A DNA stretch of 64,000 nt. Origin: Amphirosellinia nigrospora. Taxonomy: Eukaryota; Ascomycota; Sordariomycetes; Xylariales; Xylariaceae. The stretch is from positions 7,227,569-7,291,568 of the forward strand of contig SCHM01000002.1 of NCBI GenBank assembly GCA_004123355.1. The letters run 5' to 3'. Under the pieces are notes generated by a model, which saw nothing but the letters and a program-made list of their open reading frames with translations, did no database searches and was not told the DNA's origin. This document shows positions 39,993-51,462 of this stretch, piece by piece. A program made the translations under genes and the position numbers. Position 1 is the first letter of the stretch. Every line of letters begins with the position of its first letter.

Positions 39993-42934
39993 TGATAATC
40001 CTACGCCCCTTATATGCTAAGTATACTTACTCCAATACTCGCCGATCAATACCTCAGCTCATCCTTGAGTCCTTGCTTTCTTACGCGTATATCTTCTAAC
40101 TATGCGTACGTGTAATATATTGGAGGATCGAAAAGTCTCTCATATCTGCTACACAGATAGGGTGGATGCCTGCTCGGTTTCATCACGCCATTGTCCGTCC
40201 CATCGGATTGCTCGGCACGAAACTAACCTGGATTCACCCTACAAACCGCCGCTTCGAATTGTTCAGTGTGAGCCGCATTGTAGTTCCGGGTCGAATTATT
40301 GATTTTTCGGCTCTGAACGGGCCGGTCTTCTAAGGAGGCCGCACTTCCGGGAAGTTATCACCCAATTGCTACACAGAGACAGACTACATACAGCATATGT
40401 TGCCAATATACCATAACGGAATATGGCAAAAGACAGCTAATTCTTTGCTATCGCTGTGCCTACCTATCGGCCCAGTACGCACTTTTCCTCTCTCTTTCCC
40501 GCTCTTTCTCCAAAATAGGAAGGGATAAAGAGACAACCAGTCATAAAAATATGTCAGTAGTATACGTCACACTTGCTAAAATGGGCTTATACACTATTTT
40601 GTTTAGGGCCTGCGTTATTGGTGGATATGTCGTATCCACATATGGAATTTTGGTATTTTGGAGCACAGGTGTTGTTGACACGATAAAAATTATTTATCGT
40701 CGGCCGATTTCGCCGTCGCTCCGTAATCCGGGGGAGGTGGGCCTTGCCAGGGCTGGCATTGTATACGATCCTAACTCTAGTTGCCTACTGGTCCATACGA
40801 AAGGGTCTAAATCCGACGACCGTAGTCGGAGCTCTTTCTATGATACGGCTCGGGCCAAACTGGCAAATTAATGAGCGCATGGCGAAGAAACTGCAGAAAC
40901 CACAGTCCTTTGCTATGCTGAATTCGGTTTGCCGCAACTTCGATGCCGAAAAGAGATAGGGCATGTCCGAGACAGCTATTTAGGTCCGAGCGTTGAGGAT
41001 AAAGCGGTCTATCGGGCCCGAAAAATCTACCGGCGGCCGAGATAGGTACGTTGAAGTGTTGGAAAAGTGACTGATCATAAAACACATAGATGCGGAGGAC
41101 AAGTGTAGGCCGAATGTGACCTGTCACATTGGCAACCACACGCTTATATACGTCCACCCTAACGATGGATTTTAAAGGTAGGATCATCGACCTTGGCAAC
41201 CCAGCTTGGCAACGAAGGGTCTAGATCGTGAACCGCAGAATGTCAAAACGTGGGCAGGGACAATCTCTCGGAGGAAACTTTTCCAAATATGCATGTGCGG
41301 CGTGGGGACGCGCTGAGGCAAACCATAAAAGTCGGTATCTGGTAAGCTAGCGGCTCTTCCCGATAGGATAACCAAGTTCGCGATACCCCAGGCCCGGCTC
41401 TATAAGGCTCTTTCTCACTACTCTAAATAGCGTAAGCCGATTGGCTTTTGTGCACTGTTGCACCTCGTATTCACGAATTCGCAATGCCATCAACCACATC
41501 CGGGTACCTTCATCTAGACGACTACCTTTACATAAATTCAAGAAGCGACACTCTGCCGGCGAATCATTCATGTTACATTACGCATACATGTTTGATAGTT
41601 GTCTATTTTATATTGCGGAAATAACATGGACCTAGTATCGTGACAACGAGAAAAGCGGTGTGAATCCCCAAATTTCAACCAACCTACGCAGGCAATAAAG
41701 AGGGAAAAGGAGATATATAACCGTGAGTTATAACTCGTACGATATCAGCCGAAGCCTATTCGCAACCTATTGCATTATCTAAGCGCGACGTGCTATAGAA
41801 GTAGCTGCCGAGTGTCCAAAAACACAACTCCGGTTCCAGAGCGCAGAGTCTCGTACCGGCCAGACAAAGACATCTATGTGTGAATGCAAACTCACCGAAA
41901 GTACCAATACTAACTTCTAACTCCTCTGTAGCTTGTATAGTTTATATAGCGCATGTTTTATGTTTTCTTTCCCTAATTCGGGCCAAAGACATCAAGTCTT
42001 ACCATCCCAAAGAATTGTATTTTAGGCAGTAACACGCATAGATTTATTTTATTTATCCATTTTTCGACTGAAACTATTGTTGCGTTAAGAGTTAATTGAG
42101 TAACCTATTTAATAACACTAAAAGCTACTGCCCTTTTTGGGGTAATTTGTGCCATATCTTGCTGCTATTAAAGATACAGCGAACTCAACCGCCCTGATTA
42201 AATACCCCAAACGGGGTGCTACGCTGATATATGATGTCGTTCCATCTCAAAAAATAGTTTAATCAAAAGAATTAGCGATAAAGGGGGCCGCGGTTATACA
42301 ATTCGTATCGCTTTCTTTTATTAAGTTGCACCGACACGCTACCTCTAATGTAGTGGTACCTGCCCTCGACCCCATTAATAGTTAAGGTTCGAGTGCAAAG
42401 AAGGCTTGTACTCAGGTACTTGGAAGGTAGGGTTCTTTTTAATGATGATCTCTCGGCGGCTATAGTGTCTCTAATCCTGTTTCTCTCTACAATATAATCC
42501 CGCCTTTCCCCCTTACCTATGGACCCATCTAGAAACACCCCTCGTTCGATCGTACGCTCCTTCGGGAGGGGTCCGTGCTACGTAAGGCTATTATAACCCA
42601 TACCCGCTCTATCTCCGGCTCTGTATCTCAGGCCCCGAAGGGTATTGGACTTTACTCGGCCTTCTAAGACGTTTAGGTAGGTATCCAACTATCACTAAGA
42701 GCTACCCAAAGCTCCGCATCGTGGAACTAACTGCAGTCACTTTTTAAATTGGAAAACTAAATTTCAAGTATAAAAATTGTATTGTTAAATGGTAAACCTA
42801 GCTAAAACCAGGATGTAAGAATTATGGGGGAAATGGCTATATATACACATCCAGTCAACGCAACAAGCAGCACATCGATCTTTGCCAGCCCCAGTAGTCC
42901 AACTCGCTCACATTAGTCAAAGTCCTGGAAGAGC
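39993..42934. other. No recognisable gene between the nest and the oxalate decarboxylase
   Basis: Composition returns to normal at once. Minus-strand frames at 40,807-41,571 look mildly protein-like but carry no motif I can name. An imperfect inverted repeat (arms about 42,126-42,150 and 42,197-42,222, core CCCTTTTTGGGGTAATT) may be a small non-autonomous transposon. Confidence 0.45.
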
Positions 42935-44836
42935 TTAAGACGATCCGGCAGCGACCGCCGTCAAGTTGGCGTTTCCTGGCTTGATGAGAGTCTTGTCCTT
43001 GGGCAGCTTATCAAGTACCTCGTCGGTCAAGTTTAGCGTATCCTTGACGATTTGGCGAGGCGTGAGGGCGAGCCACTGCGAGGCGCTGATGTCGCCGAAC
43101 TTCTTGGACTGCAGGACCTCGAGGAAGATGACGTCCTCGTGCCCGTGTTCTCGACATAGTGGCCCTGCGCCTTCGGGATGTATCCAACGTCGCCAGCCGT
43201 GAAGTCGAAGGTCCGTGCCGCGGACGGGGCCTTGTAGATGGTGATGCGGGCCGACCCCTGGAGGAAGTACGACCACTCGTCAGACGTCGTGTGCCAGTGG
43301 ACTTCGCGCATGGCGCCGGGCTCGAGGACCACCAGTGCGGCGGAGAACATCTCTGCGATCGGGAACGTGACGGGATCCAGGATCTTGACGCTACCTCCCG
43401 TCGTGTTATGGAATTCCTGCTGAGACCAATGGTAGGTGTAGCTGTTGGGTCCCGATAGAGATCCTGCCGAGCCGGTGATGTTCTGCTTTTCAATATCAGC
43501 GGGCGCTGGCGTACCATTGAAAATCTGTCGATAAATGTTAGTCTAGTCAACTTCTCAACGGACCTCAAAGGTGACGAAAACTTACATATTTCTGATCTTT
43601 CGGAATGTTGTCCAGCGAACTAATATCAGTCTCTAGGTCCTTGGCCCAGACCTCCTTGGGCGCCCGTAGCATCATTTCTGTGGCGAGGAACGTGTCGTCT
43701 TCCGAGAAGGTGCCATCGTCGAAGACAAGGAGAAACTCGCAGCCTTCATCAAGCGCCTGCAGACTGTGCGGGATACCGGGCGGGAAGTACCACACATCAC
43801 CGGCCGTCACGTCGTCTACGAAAGATTCTCCATCCTCGTTCATGGCGGCAACTCTCACACCTCCCTTCAAAACCAGCGCCCTAGGATATACGACCGTTAA
43901 TACCTAGACTCAGGTCCGGGGAATATAGAATTCTGAAAGATTAATACTCACCACTCAGCTGAAGTGTGCCAGTGTAACTCTCGGTACGCGCTATATAAGA
44001 AATAAGGGGTTAGAATTTACTGATCAATACTGTGCTGTTTCTTGGGGGCTGAGATAAGTCGACTCCCACGCATCCAGGACGATACAGGGGACCGAAACGA
44101 TTGCCGAGTTGGAAGAAGAAACGGCACGGTATACGTACTGAGGTGATAGTCGCATGTCGACACCCGCCATCTCAGTAGCGGCAGGCAATACACCACTATT
44201 CTGTTGACGAGCCCATCCTGAGTTGGTTCCAGTTCCCGGACGATTGTGGCTAAGACCAAGAGGCCACATGGCGTTGGGCACTGAGTCACTCTCAAGTTAG
44301 CGGCCGCCACTGTGAGCGTAACCCGGCCCAAAAAAGGCCTGGGAGGGTATCGATTGCTACTTACCGTCACCCGTGTCCGACGCTGGGGGCGCGTATAGGT
44401 CCGGGTTCAGTTTCTCGTACTCATACGTACGCGGGCCCGGGTCCGTAGCACCCGCGCCACCGGATGGGCTGCGGCCCGTTCGGGTACTTGGCGCTATTGA
44501 AGTCAAGGTACAGGCCGAGTTCACCGTCTGCCTCTTGTCCGTTCACGAGTTCCGGGTCCGGGACCACTGCCGAATCGCCGCCCGACACCGGGGGACGCGA
44601 GGCAATACCGCCTTGCAAGTCCGTCGACCCGCGCAGATCACCTGCGGAGGCGTGAAAGTCGGGAAAGGCGCATCTACCCCACCAACGGGGCCGGTGTTCT
44701 CTTCATAAGTCAATCTACATCGAGTATTAGATGTTGCCTCGTTCGACCGTCGTATAATTCCTACTTACTGTGGCTTAGGGAGCCCGTAGACCAAGGGGAG
44801 GAGCCCTGCGGTGAGGAGAGTTGACTGGATATGCAT
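42935..44836 (-). CDS. Secreted bicupin oxalate decarboxylase (six exons, frame-broken)
   Basis: It would convert oxalate to formate and CO2 using Mn in two cupin domains, outside the cell. Exons on the minus strand: 44,836-44,769, 44,714-44,365, 44,280-44,139, 43,990-43,952, 43,880-43,586 and 43,524-42,935. All introns are GT-AG, of 54, 84, 148, 71 and 61 bp. The start gives a clear signal peptide, MHIQSTLLTAGLLPLVYG. Family landmarks: TDPGPR; first cupin motif ELHWHTSAEW with GIPHSLQ; lid-like FSEDDTF; second cupin motif EVHWHTTSDEW with GHYVENTG. The stop is TAA at 42,935. Frames break at about 44,661 (exon 2), 44,460 (exon 2) and 43,142 (exon 6), each explained by lost bases; metal ligands are intact. 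A SEDDT-type lid favours decarboxylase over oxidase, which is inference. Confidence 0.92.
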
Positions 44837-44926
44837 CTTGCAAGCTGACCGGATGTTGGCACGAGGGAGACTGGGTTGAAGCTTGTTGGGATAAAGTTTA
44901 AAGCAAAATGGCAAGACACGATGCCT

Positions 44927-44935
44927 CTATTTATA
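44927..44935 (-). promoter_or_regulatory. TATA box of the oxalate decarboxylase gene
   Basis: TATAAATAG on the minus strand lies about 90 bp upstream of the ATG at 44,836, a typical spacing for a regulated fungal gene. Confidence 0.65.
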
Positions 44936-45359
44936 CGTTGCCCCCTGACCCTGTCCCTAGTCATCGCCAGGCTTTCATCGAGAGATCTTGCTATAGCCAT
45001 CATTTCCCGAAGTATTGCGAGGGTGTTGCGATGTGTCTAAGGTAAGCAACTGACTGATAGAGCTCCTAGCTTGTATATCTGAATAAGCACGGGTGCTTAT
45101 TTCCGAAAGAGGAAAATAGTGGCCGTAGGTGCCGGGTCCCACCGAGTTGCGGGACACCTCTTACCTTAACGGGAAATGAGGCTAAACAACAAATGAACTA
45201 AGTATATAACTAAGCCAAAGGTAGGTTAGCGCTCATACTATGAACATATGTAAGCTTGCCTTCTTATAGAGCTTTGTCACACATCGAAAACATCTCCTAC
45301 TGAGGTAGAGAAAAAGACAAGTGCTTATTTCCTAAATACCATGCCATTCTATCATAAAC

Positions 45360-45780
45360 TTAAGAGACCGACCAGAGAGCTAAGTCAATAGTATGCAAAA
45401 TCGGGCAAGGCCAAGCTACCAAGCCTAGACAAGCTTTGGGCACCCTGGCTAGTTCGACATTGCCGTCCCTCCCGATGCGGATCCAGGCATCTAGAGCCGC
45501 GACCCGTTCCTCCAAATCACTATCCCACTTGAAGCAGCCATCGTCATCGCTATTGATCTTAGGGCTTAGTGTAGGAAGGACGACGTATCTCCTGACCCTG
45601 ACCGGTGTGACGAAATTGCGCTGCCGTTTCCATAGAGATGAACTTCTCGGGTCAGCTCGGCATCTCGGACTTCGTGATTGGTCGCGTCACAGCCATCATG
45701 CTTGCACTCGCGTTACCCACTTGCAGATTTGCAACCATTCCACCCTGGCCATATATCGTCGTTCATCTTAGCCATCTTGG
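45360..45780 (-). CDS. Possible coding region, not recognised
   Basis: On the minus strand a start-led frame (MVANLQVGNASASMMAVTR) is followed in a shifted frame by a stretch reading FKWDSDLEERVAALDAWIRI and then ARVPKACLGLVAWPC before a TAA at 45,360. The composition looks coding and the frame switches resemble those in nearby genes. I recognise no family. It could be the 3' part of a broken gene or chance. Confidence 0.3.
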
Positions 45781-47116
45781 TTAGGGCGAATAGAGTCGTT
45801 TAAATGAGACGGGGTCAGGGGTAGAGTGTGTCGAAGAGTCGTAAATGCGGGATAAACCTGGCGTGAACTGCGAACAACGTCATGAGATCGGTGGTGCCGA
45901 ACTTATGTTGGGGATCATGAACTAGATAGAACGATACTACTTGAGGTCACGCTCGGCTTAATCTACTCGTAGTAGCATTGCATCCCCGTAACTAAGGCAG
46001 CCTTATCCTTGGCTCGGAGTGGTCGTCGTTGCTATCTCGGTATGTATTATTATGCCTCCCCAACTTATGGCCAACGCAAAGGACCAATAGATCCGAAGCC
46101 CCCCCACACACTCCATTAACGCACTTGTTGGGCAGGTGGTGAGCATTAGAAGGAAATTGAGCCGAAATTCAATTTCTATGTCGTGTATTCTCAGAAACCT
46201 GCATGTATGTTATATCGTGCTGGTGCTACGGGACGTTCCATTTCCGAATCTGCGAAGGCCGCGTGTAAGAGGGTTCCAGGACTGACGCCCTAAGCGTAGA
46301 TGAGTATAGGTGATGAGCCATGTTGCACTAGCGCCCGCACAGCAGCGAATCAACGAGCCGCAGGGTGCCGGGGGGCGGGAATAAGCTTTGTTACGCCGTT
46401 GCGGCATGTTGCAGGGTGCAGATTCCACCAGACTGCCGAGATACCGAATATATGGATATGCATATGGGTTCCCAGAATCTCATGCCATGCCCCAAAGAGG
46501 CAACACCATGCGGCCAATCAACTTCTTGCCTGCCTAACCCCCTTTTTCTTCACCTTCCTCCTCGTCTTTGTGTGTATCGTGACTACACTAGGTAGGTAAT
46601 TATCAATGGGACGATGTGACACTCCTCATTTTATTTATATCTCCCTGCGATGCTCTGGCGATTCGGAGTTGCTTCGGCCTCGCAGTCTACTCAAATCGTG
46701 AGAAACGTCGACGTGCAGCTTGGTGTTGTCGAGTGACCAGCTATTGAATGTAACATAGCATTTTGCTTGTTTGAAGTTGCTTCGTACATAGAATACATCA
46801 AGATATCAGGCGAGGACAGGGGAGACATGACATATGATCTAGACACGGGGTTTTTAGTCGGACGATTTGCCTGTCCAAAGGAGTCTTTTAGAAAGAGATA
46901 AACAGACTATACAACTACTTTCCATAAATCCAAGTACAACATGACCGTAATTAAAAATAAAAATAGACTATCACAATTGTAGTTAGAAATGCTCGTAGGA
47001 ACATACATCATGTGAGTCTGTCTAACACGAGACAAAGAGTTGTCACGCAATTCAATTCAATTTAATTTGTAAAACAACGATGACTATGCTGTGACTCAAC
47101 CTACAGCTGAGAGCGA
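45781..47116. other. No recognisable gene
   Basis: Short frames on both strands (for example 46,210-46,599) show no domain. A minor GAATTCAATTTAATTT-like AT stretch lies near 47,050-47,070. Nothing else stands out. Confidence 0.45.
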
Positions 47117-48335
47117 CTAACGATAGAAGGTCGAGACGTTCTTCTTCTTCAGGTCTTCTTCATCTTTTGCTGCCTTTTCTTGTTCCTCCTTTTCAAGTTT
47201 GGCTTGATATCTGTCTGCACTCTTTTCAAAAGATCCGGGACTTCCTTGCGATTTCCATTTTCCCGGTGTGTACTAATTGCCAAGTGGCGAAAGCCACTTC
47301 CTTCATCTTCTCCCGGTCGAGAAATTCCTGCGGAATGGTCTCGACTCCGGGAGGGCCAGAGAGCAATACAAATCGTCGGCGACGATACGCGGCGCGTTTT
47401 TAGGGCGCCCCTTGGGCCGGATATCGCGAGTTCGAGCAAGGCAAATCCGCGCACGGAAGTTCTCCCTCTCGAGCCCCTTCGCAGCGATGGCACCCGCGGC
47501 GCTGAGACGGATGTAATCGGGATTGAAATAGGGCCTCATGGGCCGGAATAAGCCCCGGATGTTCCGAATCCCTGAGGTTTCCATATCCTGGATCCTCTCG
47601 AGCATTTCCCAGACGAATTGAATGACCCGTAGACCGCTCGACCACTTATCGTCCTCTCTCTGTGGCGGAACCCAAATCAAGCGTTCGTGGGAAGGTATCA
47701 GTCCAGTTACATTGACGCGACAGACGTCGAAGAAACTTGCAAATTGTCCGGCCACATAGTCATTTTCTCTGTAACTCTTTTTCGCCCCCTCATCTTTTCC
47801 TCCAGAAAGCAGGGGATCGACGATTGCGTAGCTGTGAAGCTCGCGGTACTCATTCGGCTTATCGGTGGTTGCCTCGGTCACTATGAAAATCACCTCCCAG
47901 TGGCCTCTGACGTTGATGGGCCATATATGGTACGGATGGCTGGTCATATTTTTCTCTATGATTGCCGATGATTAGCGACCCAGTCGCTGGCCTTCGCTTC
48001 CTGATTCAGGCTGGGATCCATGCCGCTGTCGTAGTCGCGCGCTCGATAGAGGACGTCCCAGAAACCGTCGTATGTATTTCTCGCCGAGGGAATAGAGATC
48101 AGACTGTTTACTGCTGCCGGAGAGCGTCGCATCGGAAACCGATGGCCTCGTCGATCTCGTCTGCCGACAAGGGGGCCTCCCTGTACAACTGGATGCTTTC
48201 GAGGGCTTCTAACCATTTCACCGGCCGCTCCTCGGTTGCCAAGTTATCCTGATCTGGAGGTATGTACTCATTCACACCCGTGGACCAAACGGTCGCCGTG
48301 GCGAATACGTCTCGCCTTGATTCGGGAATAGACAT
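47117..48335 (-). CDS. Ulp1/C48 peptidase-like protein with Ser in place of the catalytic Cys (frame-broken)
   Basis: A single-exon gene of about 400 residues. The middle reads WPINVRGHWEVIFIVTEA, then AIVDPL, then REDDKWSSGLRVIQFVWEML. The order His, Asp, then W-x-[C]-G-L resembles the Ulp1 (SUMO protease, C48) fold, but where the family has Cys the codon is AGC (Ser). If correct, it would be catalytically inactive or very weak. The C-terminus (after IPQEFLDREKMKEVAFATW) is a charged Lys/Glu-rich, likely coiled-coil tail ending NVSTFYR. Frames switch near 48,110, 47,970, 47,366 and 47,236, each fitting one or two lost bases. The family link is by motif order only and is not certain. Confidence 0.55.
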
Positions 48336-49146
48336 GGTTGAGAATTCAGCGAAAGCTGAGGAATTGCGCCAGTCTGATCCGAGTTGGAGATCTGGTGTAC
48401 CTTTTCTGATTGCTATTAGTTATTAAACCCTTTGATAAGAGCTAGGCCATGATATTTCTACTAATATTAGTGTAATGCGTTACTTACGATTCCCTATTAG
48501 TATCGAATGGGCCTACTTGAACTAGGCATAAACGTCACGTTGAAAGATGCATCGAAGAAGCTAGTAACAGCTAACAAGTCTATCTCAACCGTAAGGTGGT
48601 GTTTTGCAGCGCTCCATGGTTGTGATTGTATCCGTCCTTTCATGCTAAGATTGACGGAAACGAACTACAAGATCCACCTCGCTTTATCTGAGTGAATCAT
48701 TTCCTTTTTCTCCAAAATTTGTTGCCGTCGCTTTGTCCGTTAAATAATAGCAAGCTAGGCGTTAGGAGATTTCGTAGCTGCCTACCTAGGTAACAACTGG
48801 ATAATAATCTCTGTTATTGTATAGCATAGTCTCGTCGCTATCCCGTGCGCAATTGGGGGTTTTCAAGCTATCGCAATTTCTTTGTAATTGCTACAGCAGT
48901 TTCTACACGTTGCTCGGGGTTTAATCAATATTGCATATAAATGTTGAAGTGTTGATATGGAAGCCTCCAATTGACATAATAGAAGTGCGCTTCCCAAACA
49001 ATATAGTCAAGCAAATGTTATTAATACCAATATATCTATACAGAATATCTTCAAAGTAGAAGAAAACGAATACAATTTGTACGGTTACTATTAATAGAAG
49101 GAAATGATTGTGGCGCGTGGTGTGGCTGGGAAACGGGTGATAACGG
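48336..49146. other. No recognisable gene
   Basis: A 62-codon frame (48,507-48,695, +) and a 79-codon frame (48,921-49,160, -) show no domain. Part of this stretch should hold the promoter of the minus-strand Ulp-like gene, but I see no clear TATA box. Confidence 0.4.
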
Positions 49147-49346
49147 TAAAAAACCGGCACACCTAAGATCTCTAGACCACTTATACCGCCACCTATCCCA
49201 CTACAACACCTACCAAAACAACTATAATATACTGGCTTTTAAATGGCTTTAAAATGGTAGTTATAGTAGTTATTATACTGGTATAGGTGGTAGCATAGGT
49301 GGTGGTATTAATGGTATAAAGATTTTGGGTGTGACAGTTTTTTTGG
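49147..49346. mobile_element. MITE-like palindromic element
   Basis: The two halves are imperfect inverted copies of each other over at least 60 bp. The left arm starts GGTAAAAAACCGGCACACC; the right arm, reverse-complemented, starts GGTCCAAAAAAACTGTCACA. Both continue through AATCT/GATCT, ATACC(A/G)CCACCTAT and on toward the centre near 49,245. Total length is about 200 bp with no coding capacity. The exact ends and target duplication are unclear. Confidence 0.65.
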
Positions 49347-49855
49347 ACCTCGCCTCGTATATCTCTCTTTCTTTTGCTATTTGTCACGGAGTAGTGGATA
49401 CGGAGTGGGTGAACTTAGTTGCGAAGATCACACATATAATAGCACGCTTCTATAGCAAGGGTCTACAGCTAAAATTTAGACCTTACACTCATCTCAATAG
49501 ACTCCAACTGATCGTTCGTGATAGCGGTGCTGGTTCACTTCCAAGAGACTCCACACCTCCGTGAGACTATTCTTCTGTTGTTGTTGTTGTTCTTCGTTTC
49601 TTCGTTTCCATCTTTTACTCTTTCAAACCGCGGGGACTAATTTATTGACGATGATGATGATCTTGAATGGAGGTAGAATTGGAGGCTGCAATCTTGGGTA
49701 TGTAGCCGCCGTAATCAAGCTTTTACTGCTATATCAAGATTGTCATTTGTCAAAAGAGTTGGTGAAGAAGAACGAACGAACAAAGACCAATGAAAGCTCC
49801 CTTATTGATACCACCATTGATCCCCAGATTTTGTCATCATTCATTCCATCAGAGA
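49347..49855. other. No recognisable gene downstream of the homocitrate synthase remnant
   Basis: I searched this stretch in all minus frames for the missing C-terminal part of homocitrate synthase (a conserved HKAGIHAKA motif) and found none. A TTG triplet run lies near 49,575-49,592. Confidence 0.45.
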
Positions 49856-51133
<1,278 letters not shown>

Positions 51134-51147
51134 TTAGTTACGGCATC

Positions 51148-51462
51148 TCAATTAGCACAGCGATGGAACGAGGGGCAGGGACCGTCGGTAGTTGAGGTTC
51201 TAGCTCCGCTCTGGGAACCACTGTTGCTACTGCAGGCACCATTTTCCATGGTATGGCTTGTGTGATGGGTAATGGAGGATCGGTTGCCGCCGTGCCATCC
51301 GCCACCACTGCTGCTACTTGCACCATTTCCCATGGTGTGGCTGGTGTGTGAGTGATTGGGGGAGGCATGTTGAGTATAGGAACATAGGCTGATGCCTTTC
51401 AGTTGGTAAGATGGTATTCTAAGTTGAAGAGGCGATGTGTATTCTGAGTCTGTCGAGCCCAA
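51148..51462 (-). CDS. Low-complexity Ser/Gly/His-rich frame, possibly the 5' exon of the preceding gene
   Basis: A 104-codon minus-strand frame contains two similar units, HTSHTMGNGASSSS and HTSHTMENGACSSN, built on a DNA direct repeat (about 51,219-51,279 and 51,306-51,361). It lies directly upstream of the homocitrate synthase remnant and could be its N-terminal exon, but I could not find a convincing donor site joining them. It may also be non-coding repeat. Confidence 0.3.
   Translation of the reverse strand: MGSTDSEYTSPLQLRIPSYQLKGISLCSYTQHASPNHSHTSHTMGNGASSSSGGGWHGGNRSSITHHTSHTMENGACSSNSGSQSGARTSTTDGPCPSFHRCAN

Noticed and set aside
40807-41571. HET-domain or transposase remnant on the minus strand
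   Set aside because: The frames look mildly protein-like but I could not match the conserved HET or transposase motifs in any frame.
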